Positions 33,728 to 44,400 of a stretch of DNA of 62,964 nt are shown piece after piece. A program made the position numbers and the translations under genes. The notes under the pieces are model-generated. The model saw only the letters and a list, made by a program, of their open reading frames with translations, ran no database searches and was not told the origin of the DNA. Origin of the DNA: Kiritimatiellia bacterium (GTDB lineage: Bacteria; Verrucomicrobiota; Kiritimatiellia; RFP12; UBA1067); the NCBI GenBank assembly GCA_024405265.1, contig JAKSOZ010000006.1, positions 1-62,964 on the forward strand. Direction: 5' to 3'. Numbering within the stretch: the first letter of the stretch is position 1; each line of letters begins with the position of its first letter.

Positions 33728-34561
33728 TTACGGTCTCAAAGGCGCTGCGGGAAGTCCCGAGTCGATACCGACAATCGCGATATTGTGCTTATCGGCGAAC
33801 TTGATCACGTCTTCCTTATCTAGGAGGACGAGGCGACCGGCCTGAAAGCCGAGTGCGGTAACGCCCGCTTTTTTCATGTTCTTCAAAGTTCCGAGACCGA
33901 CAACCGGGATATCAAAGCGCATATCATGGCCTTCGCGAGCGGCCTTAAACAGAACCGTACCCTTCCCGAGTTTCCCCGCGCGCTTGATCGCGGCGTTCGT
34001 GCCTTCAAAAGCTTCAACCGCAAAAACCATGCCGCTTTTAACGAGTACCGTCTGCCCTACATCATGACGCCCCATATCGGTAGCGACTTCAATCGCGCGG
34101 GCAATATCGCGCTCCTCAAGCCCGGTAAAGCCGCGTTTCGTTAAAACGCCGACTCCCGGCATATTCTCATCCATGTAGGACGAGGCGGGGAGCATGCGAA
34201 CTCCGGCCTTTTCGAACTCTTCGACGAGCTTACCGAAAATCGAGTGAGCGTTTTTAACCGGCATCGCACGAAGCCATTTACGCGCGGCATCGTCAAAACG
34301 ACCGCGAAAGAGCGACATCGGATTGACTTGACCCGCAAGAATCGCGCCTTCGTACTTATTCTCCGCCGCAAAAGTAATGCCCTTCAATACATCATAGACG
34401 GAGAACGGGAAGTCATGATCGGCGGCCTTCCTCGTTTCTTTCCAAGTCGAACCCTTGATTGAAATGATGTCGACCGTTTCGACACCCGCTTTCTTGGCGC
34501 CTTCGACGATAAGTTTGGGATAAGAACCCGAACCGGAAATAACGAGGAGTTTTTTAATCAT
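33728..34561 (-). CDS. lpxI: UDP-2,3-diacylglucosamine pyrophosphatase LpxI
   Basis: 277 residues of the LpxI (formerly DUF1009) family, which hydrolyses UDP-2,3-diacylglucosamine to lipid X and so replaces LpxH. Visible: LLVISGSGSYPKLI at the start, GAILAGQVNP, a central IARAIEVATDMGRHDVGQTVLVK segment, GMVFAVEAFEGT, and FDIPVVGLGTLKNMKKAGV near the end with the catalytic Asp region. It sits just upstream of lpxB in the same direction, the expected metabolic partner, and is used by Chlamydia-like and alphaproteobacterial lineages. Confidence 0.92.
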   Translation of the reverse strand: MIKKLLVISGSGSYPKLIVEGAKKAGVETVDIISIKGSTWKETRKAADHDFPFSVYDVLKGITFAAENKYEGAILAGQVNPMSLFRGRFDDAARKWLRAMPVKNAHSIFGKLVEEFEKAGVRMLPASSYMDENMPGVGVLTKRGFTGLEERDIARAIEVATDMGRHDVGQTVLVKSGMVFAVEAFEGTNAAIKRAGKLGKGTVLFKAAREGHDMRFDIPVVGLGTLKNMKKAGVTALGFQAGRLVLLDKEDVIKFADKHNIAIVGIDSGLPAAPLRP

Positions 34562-34562
34562 C

Positions 34563-35549
34563 TTATTCGCTCTTGAGTTCGCGGCCCATCATCGCCTCGA
34601 CAGCATCCGCAGCATTGAAGTTCTCGTAGCAAAGCGCATAGACGAGATCGCAAATCGGCATCTCGACGCCCATCTTCTTCGCGAGATCGTGAATCACCTT
34701 CGAGTTCCAAACGCCCTCAGCGACCATCTGCATTGAGTTTAGAATGTCGGAAATCTTCTCTCCCTTGCCGAGACGCTCACCGACCTGATGATTGCGCGAA
34801 TGGACGGAAGTACAAGTGACGATCAAGTCGCCGATACCGGCGAGCCCCGATAAGGTCTCGGGCTTGCCGCCGTAGCCTAAAACGAAGCGCTTCATTTCGG
34901 CAAGGCCGCGCGTGATCAGCGCCGCGCGAGTATTGTCGCCGAAGCCCATTCCGTCAGAGCAGCCTACCGCTATCGCAATCACGTTCTTGACCGCGCCGCC
35001 GATTTCGACGCCGACGGGATCGGACGACGTATAGACGCGGAAAGCCTTCCCGGACCAAATCCGCTGAACCTTCCTCGCCTTTTCTTCGTCTTCGCACGCG
35101 GCGACGATTGTCGTCGGAATTCCACGCGAGACTTCCTCGGCATGAGTCGGGCCGGCGAGCGCGACGACCGACTTGACCCCCAAAATCTCTTTCGCGAGCT
35201 CGGTCATGCGCTTATTGGACTTCTCGCAAAGTCCCTTAGTCAATGATACGACGAGATGGTTATCGGTAATAAGCCCCTTAAAACTCTCCATAACCGAAGC
35301 GAAGAACTTCGACGGCGGCGCGAGAACGACGATCTCGGCGTTCTTAACCGCCTCGGCTCTATCTCCGGTCAATTTCAAGCTCTCGGGGAGCGTAACGCCC
35401 TTCAAGAACTTTTCGTTCTTCCTCGTGCGCTTCATTTCCTCGATGTACTCGGGAAACGCACCCCAGATGGTCACGTCGTGGCCATAACCCGCGAGAAGCA
35501 TCGCGTTAGCGGTACCCCAACCGCCGTCTCCGATTACCGTAATCTTCAT
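34563..35549 (-). CDS. gpsA: Glycerol-3-phosphate dehydrogenase [NAD(P)+]
   Basis: 328 residues. It makes sn-glycerol-3-phosphate for phospholipids from dihydroxyacetone phosphate. NAD(P) loop GDGGWGTANA at residues 7-16, substrate region VGVEIGGAVKNVIAIAVG with the catalytic Lys, LAGIGDLIVTC and the NTRAALITRGLAEM helix. Start directly touches the dapL stop (shared base), and lpxI follows after one base, a compact lipid-envelope group. Confidence 0.95.
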   Translation of the reverse strand: MKITVIGDGGWGTANAMLLAGYGHDVTIWGAFPEYIEEMKRTRKNEKFLKGVTLPESLKLTGDRAEAVKNAEIVVLAPPSKFFASVMESFKGLITDNHLVVSLTKGLCEKSNKRMTELAKEILGVKSVVALAGPTHAEEVSRGIPTTIVAACEDEEKARKVQRIWSGKAFRVYTSSDPVGVEIGGAVKNVIAIAVGCSDGMGFGDNTRAALITRGLAEMKRFVLGYGGKPETLSGLAGIGDLIVTCTSVHSRNHQVGERLGKGEKISDILNSMQMVAEGVWNSKVIHDLAKKMGVEMPICDLVYALCYENFNAADAVEAMMGRELKSE

Positions 35550-36748
35550 TAGAGAACCTTATTAAGGCGTTCGATCGCTTCAAGAACGTTCGCGCGCGAA
35601 TTGAACGCGGAAATGCGGATATAACCTTCGCCGGCCTTACCGAAACCGGCGCCGGGGGTCGTGACGATATTCGCTTCTTTTAGGAGCTTATCGAAGAACT
35701 CCCAGCTATCGCCCTTAACATCGACCCAAACGTACGGGGAATCGACGCCGCCCGTAACCTTATAGCCCTTCGCGGACAAGGCTTCGCGAACGAGCGCGGC
35801 GTTTTCAAGATAAAAGTCGATCGTCGCCTTTGTCTCGGCCTGACCCTCGGACGAGTAAATCGCTTCGGCACCGCGCTGGGTGATGTAGCTCGCGCCGTTG
35901 AACTTCGTCGTCTGACGACGCGTCCACATCGGTTTCAAAGGAACGGGAGTACCGTCCGCCGCGTAGGCGTTAAGCTCGGAAGGAACGACAGTATAGCCGC
36001 AACGGATTCCCGTGAAACCGGCCGTCTTCGAATACGAGCGGAATTCGATCGCACAAGTACGCGCGCCTTCACACTCGAAGATCGAATGAGGAATTCCGGG
36101 AGTGCGAATAAACGCTTCGTAAGCCGCGTCGAAAAGGATAAGCTTCTTATTCTCATTCGCCCAGTCGACCCACTTCTGAAGCTGCGCTTTGGTAGCGATC
36201 GCTCCGGTAGGATTATTCGGATAGCAAAGATAAACGACATCCGCGTCGCCGGCCGCTTCGGGACCGGGGACGAAGCCGTTTTCGGCCGTGCAGGGCAAGA
36301 GCGTGATATCAAGACGACCGGCCATGATATTCGTGTCGACATAGACGGGATAAACGGGGTCGCCGACCGCGATCTTCACATCAGGCCCGAAAAGCTCCTG
36401 GATATTGCCGCAGTCGCACTTCGCACCGTCCGAAACGAGAATTTCATCAGCCTTGATATCCATGCCGCGATCTTGAAAATCCACCTTCGCGATCTTGTCG
36501 CGCAGGAACGCGTAGCCCTGCTCGGGACCATAGCCGTAGAACTTCTCCCCCTTACCGGCCTCGTCATCGATCGCTTTGTGCATCGCCGCGATCACGCTCG
36601 GAGCGAGCGGCTCGGTAACATCGCCGATTCCAAGGCGAATGATCTTAGCGTCGGGATGAGCGGACTGATGAGCGCTTACACGATGAGCGATTTCCGCGAA
36701 AAGATAAGTCGGTTTGATCTTCGAATAGTTTTCGTTAACGTGGAGCAT
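35549..36748 (-). CDS. dapL: LL-diaminopimelate aminotransferase
   Basis: 399 residues. PLP enzyme that converts tetrahydrodipicolinate directly to LL-diaminopimelate, bypassing succinylated intermediates in lysine and peptidoglycan synthesis. Landmarks of Dap[11 protein letters not shown] near residue 20, [31 protein letters not shown] lysine in [17 protein letters not shown], and PYVWVDVK. The DapL route is used by plants, Chlamydiae, Verrucomicrobia, Lentisphaerae and some others, supporting the PVC placement. Confidence 0.95.
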   Translation of the reverse strand: MLHVNENYSKIKPTYLFAEIAHRVSAHQSAHPDAKIIRLGIGDVTEPLAPSVIAAMHKAIDDEAGKGEKFYGYGPEQGYAFLRDKIAKVDFQDRGMDIKADEILVSDGAKCDCGNIQELFGPDVKIAVGDPVYPVYVDTNIMAGRLDITLLPCTAENGFVPGPEAAGDADVVYLCYPNNPTGAIATKAQLQKWVDWANENKKLILFDAAYEAFIRTPGIPHSIFECEGARTCAIEFRSYSKTAGFTGIRCGYTVVPSELNAYAADGTPVPLKPMWTRRQTTKFNGASYITQRGAEAIYSSEGQAETKATIDFYLENAALVREALSAKGYKVTGGVDSPYVWVDVKGDSWEFFDKLLKEANIVTTPGAGFGKAGEGYIRISAFNSRANVLEAIERLNKVL

Positions 36749-36750
36749 GA

Positions 36751-38268
36751 TTATTCTTCCTCTTTATTAAGCTTCGGTAAATAGCCGTCAATAGCGACGG
36801 GAATTATGAAAAAGAGCGACATTACCGCCGGCGATCTGAGGGGACAGTCCCCGAAGGCGTGGATCATCGTCGCGACCATCGCCAAGAGCGCGGCGAAAGC
36901 GCCCGCAGGCAATGAAAAAATAACGATAGGGCTAGGCGGCCGTTTATCCTTCGGCGCGAACCGCGCGGCATTCACGAGTTTCTTCCACACAACGACCGTC
37001 GGTTTCAGCGCGAGTACGAAAAGCGCGACAATCAAGACGAAGCCGACCGTTCCATGCTCGGCTAGGAACTGGAGATAATCGTTATGAACGTTGATACCGC
37101 CGGTCTGCTGAATATGACGAAGTTCTTCGGCGGTCATCTTTGGAATACAAAAATGCTTATATCCCCAGCCTCCGCATCCGAAAAGCGGATACGTCTTCCA
37201 AATCTCCGTCGCCACTCGCGCATGATACTGCCCGCGACCGGAGACACGATCGAGAACACCGGTCGCATCGAGAGTGTTCACTTCGCGGCGCATATTCTCC
37301 GGCATGAAGACGGAGGCCAAGAACATGGCGAAAGCGAGCGCGGCGATCGCAATCACTCCGCGTTTCACCTTAGTAGCTTTCGAACGCTTCGAAAGAGTGG
37401 AAATGAACGTATAGAAAAAGAAGACGATCGCGAGCGACGTCACTAGCATAATCGCCGCGCGGGAAAGAGTGTTAAGCGCGCCGAAATAGAAAAGCGCCGC
37501 AGGAATAAGATGATAATTGACCTTCCAAAAATGGATCTTGATCTTACCGGCCCGCTTAGAAACGTCATCGCGATTCTTTTCTTCTTTGACTTCTGCGACA
37601 TGACTACGCCAAATACCTATCGCAAGCGCGAAAAGCGTCGTAAAGTAATCGCCGGCCATATTCGGATAGCCGAACGTCGAAAAGAAGTCGCCCGCCTTTC
37701 GCCCGTCCTCCAAAGTCGCCCATAGGGGACCGGGCGCACCGCTCGCCTGTTGGACGAAACCCAAGAGCGCCAAAACAGCTCCGTTCCAAACGATGATTTC
37801 CAACAACAATTTTTTGCCGCTTTTCGAGAGCGAGTGGCGCACGGCAATCATCATGACGACCGACGAGAAAAACCAACCGACCACGTTATAATGCTGCATC
37901 ACATTCACGCAAAACGGCATGAACTTAACCGGCGGCTCCGCCGACGCTCCGCTCATGATCGCGGGATAATCGCAAATCGGGCAAAGCCCTACGTTAATGA
38001 ACGGGATGAGCAACAAAACAAGGAACGAAAGTCCCACCCATACGAGCGGATCGCGGCGCATCTCCTTCCAAGCACGCGTTCTCGCTTCGCCGGACGTTTC
38101 GCCATAGCGGGATTGAGGGAAAACGAGCATGAGTTCGGCGGTGATAGCGACCATCCAAGGGACAAAAGAAACCAATAAATCACTACGCGTCCCGCCGTAA
38201 ATCCAAGCGAGAGCGCAAGTAAAAAACGCGACGACTATCGCGACGAGGTTATGGCTGAGAAACTGCAC
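36751..38268 (-). CDS. O-antigen ligase / polymerase (Wzy_C) family membrane protein
   Basis: 505 residues with about eleven hydrophobic segments. The Wzy_C region lies at about 260-440, with the large periplasmic loop reading [17 protein letters not shown] and [20 protein letters not shown], a motif of ligases that join O-antigen or other glycans to lipid A or proteins. It overlaps the end of rseP by 20 bases. Specific acceptor unknown. Confidence 0.8.
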   Translation of the reverse strand: MQFLSHNLVAIVVAFFTCALAWIYGGTRSDLLVSFVPWMVAITAELMLVFPQSRYGETSGEARTRAWKEMRRDPLVWVGLSFLVLLLIPFINVGLCPICDYPAIMSGASAEPPVKFMPFCVNVMQHYNVVGWFFSSVVMMIAVRHSLSKSGKKLLLEIIVWNGAVLALLGFVQQASGAPGPLWATLEDGRKAGDFFSTFGYPNMAGDYFTTLFALAIGIWRSHVAEVKEEKNRDDVSKRAGKIKIHFWKVNYHLIPAALFYFGALNTLSRAAIMLVTSLAIVFFFYTFISTLSKRSKATKVKRGVIAIAALAFAMFLASVFMPENMRREVNTLDATGVLDRVSGRGQYHARVATEIWKTYPLFGCGGWGYKHFCIPKMTAEELRHIQQTGGINVHNDYLQFLAEHGTVGFVLIVALFVLALKPTVVVWKKLVNAARFAPKDKRPPSPIVIFSLPAGAFAALLAMVATMIHAFGDCPLRSPAVMSLFFIIPVAIDGYLPKLNKEEE

Positions 38269-39394
38269 TCGTATTCTCCACTCTAGTATGTATTGTATAA
38301 AATCTGACGCTATCGCGCAAGATTAAAATCGCCATCAATCCAAGCAAGACGACCATGAAAAAGAGCGAAAGATACTTGACGATAAAATCAGGAACGCGAC
38401 GGCGGAAAATAAGCGCGAACAACGCGAATAAGATAAGCCCGCCATCGAGAACCGGTATCGGCAGCAAGTTCAAGATTGCGAGATTGACGTTCAAATAACG
38501 CATGAAACCGAGACCATCACAAAAATCGCGTCGAACCTGACTGTAAAGGACGGTCGCTATCATAACGGGGCCTCCAAGCGCTTTACCTGTCGACTTCGCT
38601 TCTTTCGGCGTCGTCAGCCCCTTCAATACTCGGAAGATACTTCCCGCATCCCACTTAAGCTGCTCAATCGGATTACGATAAGGCATCCAAGCGGCCGCGC
38701 GAGTCTCGTTCGGCGTCGAATACGCCATGAGCAACGCCGCTCCCGAAACCTCGTCGATCTCGGGCGTGAGTTTAACCTTGAGCGTTTCTTCGCCGCGCTT
38801 GAGTTCGACTTCCGTCTCCTTCGCGCCGACTATTTGAACTTCGGTCTGAAGATCGGTCCAGCTCTTGACCGAGTGTCCGCCGATTGAAGTGATGATATCG
38901 CCCGCCATTATCCCCGCTTTCGCCGCTGGACCATCTTCGATAACACGACCGATTTCAGCCGAAACCACGCCGAATCTAGCCGACGGAATCAAAGCGAGCG
39001 CTACCGCCAAAACGACCGCGAATACGACGTTCATCATCGGACCCGCCAAAGCAACCACCAACTCCTGATAGGCGGGAATTTCTTTCTTTGCGAGCTTAAC
39101 ACCTTCACCTTGACCTTCAACCTTGACCTGCGAGCTTTCCAAAGCTCGCGTCCCCTCGGGATCGACATCGGGGATCGAGACATAACCGCCTAAGGGAATC
39201 GCGCTAAGACGATATTCGACGCCCTTGAAAGTCTTTTTATAAAGAACCGGACCGAAACCGACGGAGAAGGCCTCGACTTTAAGTCCGAATTTCAGCGCCG
39301 CAATCAAGTGCCCCGCTTCATGCACAATTACCGCGAGCGAAAAAAGCGCGATACAAACGATAATATAAAAAGTCGTAATGAGAATTTCCACCAT
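38249..39394 (-). CDS. rseP: Site-2 protease RseP
   Basis: 381 residues. Intramembrane zinc metalloprotease: HEAGH in the first membrane segment (residues about 25-29), a PDZ domain (about 140-215: VIEDGPAAKAGIMAGDIITSIGGHSVKSW), and NLLPIPVLDGG in a later segment giving the third ligand Asp. It cleaves anti-sigma factors or signal-peptide remnants. A low-complexity loop QVKVEGQGEGVKL, coded by hexamers ACCTTS (39101-39130), lies between the HEAGH segment and the PDZ domain. Touches dxr at one base. Confidence 0.92.
   Translation of the reverse strand: MVEILITTFYIIVCIALFSLAVIVHEAGHLIAALKFGLKVEAFSVGFGPVLYKKTFKGVEYRLSAIPLGGYVSIPDVDPEGTRALESSQVKVEGQGEGVKLAKKEIPAYQELVVALAGPMMNVVFAVVLAVALALIPSARFGVVSAEIGRVIEDGPAAKAGIMAGDIITSIGGHSVKSWTDLQTEVQIVGAKETEVELKRGEETLKVKLTPEIDEVSGAALLMAYSTPNETRAAAWMPYRNPIEQLKWDAGSIFRVLKGLTTPKEAKSTGKALGGPVMIATVLYSQVRRDFCDGLGFMRYLNVNLAILNLLPIPVLDGGLILFALFALIFRRRVPDFIVKYLSLFFMVVLLGLMAILILRDSVRFYTIHTRVENTSAVSQP
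39101..39130. repeat. ACCTTS hexamer tandem repeat inside rseP
   Basis: ACCTTCACCTTG is followed by ACCTTCA, ACCTTG and ACCTG: five near-copies of a 6-7 base unit. The coded peptide QVKVEGQGEGVKL forms a loop between the first membrane segment and the PDZ domain. Confidence 0.75.
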
Positions 39395-40452
39395 TATCTA
39401 CCTTCCACCCAATCGGCCGCAGCCATGATCTCCTCGTACGAGGAACATTCAAAACGCGGCGCTTCCTCGAGGCATTTTTCAATAAACGCGGCAATATCGG
39501 TATACTTGATCTTACCGGCAATAAATTCGGCAACCGCTCGCTCGTCCGCGGCGGCCATGATCGCAGTAGCGCAACCGCCCATTTCGCACGCTTCCTTAAC
39601 GAGACGAAGGCAAGGGAAACGAACGGGATCGGGAGCGCGAAACGTGAGCGAAGCGAGCTTCGCGAGATCTAGTCGCGCACGTTCGGCGGTCAGACGCTTC
39701 GGGTAAGAAAGCGCGTACTGAATCGCGACGCGCATATCCGGCGGCGAAAGCTGCGCCATAGTCGCACCGTCCTTGAATGTAACGAGGCTATGAACGATCG
39801 ACTCGGGATGAACGACCGTATCGATATCGCGAACCGGGACATCGAAGAGCCAGCGCGCTTCGAGAATCTCGAAGCCCTTGTTCATCATCGTCGATGAGTC
39901 GATAGTAACTTTCGCTCCCATCTTCCACCTCGGATGATTAAGCGCCTCTTCGACCGAAACTTTCGACAAATCCTCAGGTCCATTCAAAAACGGGCCGCCG
40001 GACGCCGTCAAAATAAGCTTATCGACTTCGCTTACATCCCAACCGTTAAGACATTGGAAAATAGCGGAATGTTCGCTATCGACAGGAAGGAACTTGACGT
40101 TCTTCTCTTTCGCCTTGCGCGTGACGAGTTCGCCGGCCATGACCATAACTTCTTTCGTCGCGAGAGCGATATCCATTCCCTTTTCGATCGCGATCAAAGT
40201 AGGCTTGATACCGGAGACTCCAACAGTCGAAACGAGACAAATATCGGCGTCATTTTCTTCAACCGCTCTAACCGCGGCATCTTCGCCTACATACGCTTTA
40301 GCTCCGAATTCAGCGCTGAGAGCTTCGCATTTTTCCTTGCTACGCAAGGCCGACATGGCAACGATGCGAAAATCTTCTCTATGGGTACGAACGACATCGA
40401 TCGCGTTCATGCCGATCGAACCGGTCGCTCCTAAAATGATCAAGCTTTTCAC
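39394..40452 (-). CDS. dxr: 1-deoxy-D-xylulose 5-phosphate reductoisomerase
   Basis: 352 residues. Makes MEP in the non-mevalonate isoprenoid pathway. NADPH loop ILGATGSIGMNAIDVV, metal ligands in PVDSEHSAIFQCL (Asp, Glu), LTASGGPF, and WKMGAKVTIDSSTMMNKGFE are all present. The gene pair dxr-rseP is widespread and the two touch here. Start overlaps fmt stop by four bases. Confidence 0.95.
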   Translation of the reverse strand: MKSLIILGATGSIGMNAIDVVRTHREDFRIVAMSALRSKEKCEALSAEFGAKAYVGEDAAVRAVEENDADICLVSTVGVSGIKPTLIAIEKGMDIALATKEVMVMAGELVTRKAKEKNVKFLPVDSEHSAIFQCLNGWDVSEVDKLILTASGGPFLNGPEDLSKVSVEEALNHPRWKMGAKVTIDSSTMMNKGFEILEARWLFDVPVRDIDTVVHPESIVHSLVTFKDGATMAQLSPPDMRVAIQYALSYPKRLTAERARLDLAKLASLTFRAPDPVRFPCLRLVKEACEMGGCATAIMAAADERAVAEFIAGKIKYTDIAAFIEKCLEEAPRFECSSYEEIMAAADWVEGR

Positions 40453-41423
40453 GAAAGGATATCCTCGAAAGGCTTCAAAGGACGCCCGCGCAAGAACGCC
40501 GCGCCATCCATAAGTGAGCTACCTTCCGGCTTTAGCTCGGTTAAAACGAGGGCGGTATCATGGCCCTTCACGACCGGTCCGTTCTTTTCGAGACGAATCA
40601 CGGTACCGGCAGCCACCTCCTTTTCGCGTTCGTTCACCTTCGCGAACTCGGCGCGAGTCACGACGACACGCCCCTGCATACCCTTCTTGCGGAAGCGCTC
40701 GGGCAAAAAGCTGAAACACCCGGGCCAAGGCGAATAAGCACGTATCTTACGTTCGATTTCGAGAACCGGCGAATCCCAAACGATATGGCCATCCTCTTTC
40801 TTGAGCTTCTTGACGTAGGTAGCATCGGCATGATTCTGGGGGATTTCGTTAGGTAGTTTACCCGCCTCCAAAAGCCTAAGCGCCTTCGCAAGCGCGACAC
40901 CACCCGCGATCGCAAGATCATCCATCAAGGCGCCTCCGGTCGTGTCGGGGTAAATCGGCTCGAAGCTCTGAAGCATTATGGGGCCATCATCAAGCTTTTC
41001 GCCCATGTGCATCACAGTCACGCCCGTCATTCGATCACCGGACAAAACCGAAGCGATAACCGGAGCCGCCCCACGATATTTAGGCAACAGCGAAAAATGG
41101 CAGTTAACGCAACCGAAACGCGGCAGATCAAGTAATTCCTTACGAAGAATCTGACCGTAAGCGACAACCGCGCATACATCGGGAGCCCAAGCCTTGATCT
41201 TAGCCATCGCCTCAGGCGAATTGACGCTCTCCGGCTTGATCACTTCCAGCGAAGCCTTCTCGGCGAATTGCGCAAGCGGATTCGCGGTAAGCGTCTTACC
41301 GCGACCCGCAGGACGATCGGGCTGAGTCACTACGCCGACGACTTCGAGCGTCTCCTCGCGCAAAAGCGCGCGAAGACACTCGGCGGAAGCCGCCGACGAA
41401 CCCATAAACACAACCCGCATCAT
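40449..41423 (-). CDS. fmt: Methionyl-tRNA formyltransferase
   Basis: 324 residues. Formylates initiator Met-tRNA with 10-formyl-tetrahydrofolate. Core motifs: VVTQPDRPAGRGKTL, VVAYGQILRKELLDLP, CVNCHFSLLPKYRGAAPV (catalytic Asn and His; SLLP loop) and TGVTVMHMGEKLDDGPIM with catalytic Asp. A C-terminal OB-fold-like tRNA domain follows from about 205. ATG at 41423 and 41420 are both possible starts. Confidence 0.95.
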   Translation of the reverse strand: MMRVVFMGSSAASAECLRALLREETLEVVGVVTQPDRPAGRGKTLTANPLAQFAEKASLEVIKPESVNSPEAMAKIKAWAPDVCAVVAYGQILRKELLDLPRFGCVNCHFSLLPKYRGAAPVIASVLSGDRMTGVTVMHMGEKLDDGPIMLQSFEPIYPDTTGGALMDDLAIAGGVALAKALRLLEAGKLPNEIPQNHADATYVKKLKKEDGHIVWDSPVLEIERKIRAYSPWPGCFSFLPERFRKKGMQGRVVVTRAEFAKVNEREKEVAAGTVIRLEKNGPVVKGHDTALVLTELKPEGSSLMDGAAFLRGRPLKPFEDILS

Positions 41424-41439
41424 CTTACTTTCACTCTCC

Positions 41440-44400
41440 TTAGTGAATAGAAGCGTGGTAGCTCTGGAGGGAGCGGACTTCGCCCTTACCGCTCATCGCG
41501 GCGGCGATACCTTCGACAGCGGCCTGCGCGGCGGCGATCGTAGTAAGATAAGGAACTTTGTACTTGATCGCGTTCTGACGAATGCGCGAGTCATCGGCAC
41601 GAGCATCGCGGCGACCCGAAGGCGTGTTGATGATGAGCTTGACTTCGCGATTCTTGATCACGTCGAGAACATCGGGGCGGCCTTCGCCGATCTTGGCGAT
41701 AATCGAGCCCTTAACGCCCTTCTCATTCAAGAACTTGATCGTACCTTCAGTACCGACGATCTCGAATCCGAGCTGCGCGAAACGCTGAACGACTTCAACC
41801 GCGTCAGCGGGTTTATCGGAGAGCGAAACGAGGAGCTTGCCCCTCTCAATCGGCAGGGGCGAACCAGCGGCTTCCTGCGCCTTGAAGTAAGCGAGACCGA
41901 AAGTATCGGCAAGGCCCAAGACTTCGCCCGTCGAGCGCATTTCAGGGCCCAGGACAGGGTCGACTTCCGGGAACTTCTCGAAAGGCATGACCGCTTCTTT
42001 AACGCCGAAGTAAGGAACGACGTGCTTTTTATCGAGACCAAGCGACTTGACGGTAGATCCAAGCATAAGCTGAGTCGCGATACCGGCCATCTGAATACCG
42101 GCGACCTTCGAGACTAACGGAACCGTACGCGAGGCGCGCGGATTCGCTTCGATAACATAAACCTTACCGTTCTCGATCGCGAACTGCATATTCATAAGGC
42201 CAACGACCTTAAGCTCGGTCGCGATCTTACGCGTATATTCGAGAATCGTCGCTTTCGCGTCTTCGGGAATCGTAACGGGCGGCAGGACGCAGGCGGAGTC
42301 GCCGGAGTGAATACCCGCGAGTTCGACGTGCTGCATGATCGCCGGAATGAAGATATCGGTTCCGTCCGAGAGCGCGTCGGCTTCACACTCGAGCGCATGA
42401 CAAAGGAAACGGTCGAGATACAAGGGGCGATCGGGCGTAACGCCGACGGCCTTCGCGATATACTCCTTAAGCATGACCTCGTCATAAATGACTTCCATGC
42501 CGCGGCCACCGAGGACGAACGAGGGACGAATGATAAGCGGATAGCCGAGCTTTTCGGCGCACTTCATCGCGCCTTCGAGGTCGCTCGCCATCATCGACTC
42601 GGGCATCGGGATGCCGAGCTTATCCATCGTCGCGTGGAAGAGATCGCGATCTTCGGCGTCGTCGATCGAATCGACCGAAGTGCCGAGGATCTTACAACCG
42701 GCTTCCTGAAGACCGCGCGCGATGTTGAGCGGGGTCTGACCGCCGAACTGAACGATGATGCCCTCAGGCTTTTCAGCTTCGTAAATCTGGAGAACGTCTT
42801 CGACGGTAACGGGCTCGAAGTAGAGCTTATCGGACGTATCGTAGTCGGTCGAAACGGTTTCGGGGTTGCAGTTGACGATGATCGTCTCGTAGCCCATCTT
42901 CCTCATCGCCATCGCCGCGTGGCAGCAGCAATAGTCGAATTCGATACCCTGACCGATTCTGTTCGGGCCACCGCCCAAGATCATGACCTTCTTCGCGTTC
43001 TTCGAGACGGGCGCTTCGCCGAAGGCCGCGCGCGTTTCGTTAACTTCATGATAGGTTGAATAATAATAAGCCGCGTTTTCAACGCCCGAGACGGGAACCG
43101 CGAACCAACGTTCACGGCAACCCGCAGCCTTACGCTGATCGCGGATCGACTTCTCGCTAACTTCGAGAATCTGGGCGAGGTACTTATCCGAGAAACCGTC
43201 CTTCTTCGCCTGAACGAGGAGATCGGTCGGAAGCTCCTTACCCTTATAGCCGAGCATCTTTTCTTCAAGCTCGACGAGTTCGCGCATCTGCTGAACAAAG
43301 TACGCCTTAACGCCGCAGGCCTTGAAAATCTGCTCGTCGGTAGCGCCCTTACGAACGGCTTCATACATTTGGAAGTGACGCTCGGAGTTAGCGACGGAGA
43401 GCATCTTGAGGAGTTCTTCGAGGCTCTTTTCGTGGAAGTCCTTCGCGAAACCGAGACCCGAGCGACCACGTTCGAGCGCGCGAATCGCCTTCTGGAAAGT
43501 TTCCTTGTAAGTCTTGCCGATCGACATGACTTCGCCGACCGCCTTCATCTGAGTGCCGAGCTTATCTTCGACGCCGCGGAACTTCTCGAACGCCCAGCGC
43601 GAGAATTTAAGAACGACGTAATCGCCATCCGGGGTATACTTTTCAAGACTTCCGTCACGCCAGTAAGGAATCTGATCCATCGTCATGCCCGCGGCGAGTT
43701 TAGCCGAGACGAGCGCGATCGGGAAGCCGGTTGCCTTCGAAGCGAGAGCCGACGAGCGCGAAGTACGAGGATTGATTTCGATGATGACGACGCGACCCGA
43801 CTTAGGATCATGCGCGAACTGAACGTTCGTGCCGCCGATAACGCCGATCTTCTCGACGATCTTGAAAGCGTCGCGCTGGAGACGTTCCTGGAGCTCCTTC
43901 GAGATCGTGAGGAACGGCGCCGCGCAGAAGCTATCACCCGTGTGAACGCCGACCGCGTCGATATTTTCAATGAAGCAGACGGCAATCATCTGGTTCTTCG
44001 CGTCGCGAACGACTTCGACTTCAAGCTCTTCCCAGTTGAGAATCGATTCTTCGATAAGGCACTGATGAGTAAGCGAAGCGTCGAGACCGCGCGCGCAGAT
44101 CGTGCGGAGCTCTTCGATATTGTAGCAGAATCCGCCGCCGGCGCCGCCCATCGTGTACGCGGGGCGAACGACGACCGGGTAGCCGATCTTCGTCTCAACG
44201 AGCTCGACGGCCTCTTCAACGGAGTGGACGATACCCGAGCGAGGAGTTTCGATACCGAGCTCTTCCATCGTCGCCTTGAAGACTTCGCGGTCTTCGCCGC
44301 GCTCAATCGCGTCCAAGTTGACGCCGATGACCTTAACGCCGTACTTTTCGAGGATGCCCTTCTTCGAGAGCTCCATCGAAAGGTTAAGGCCCGTCTGTCC

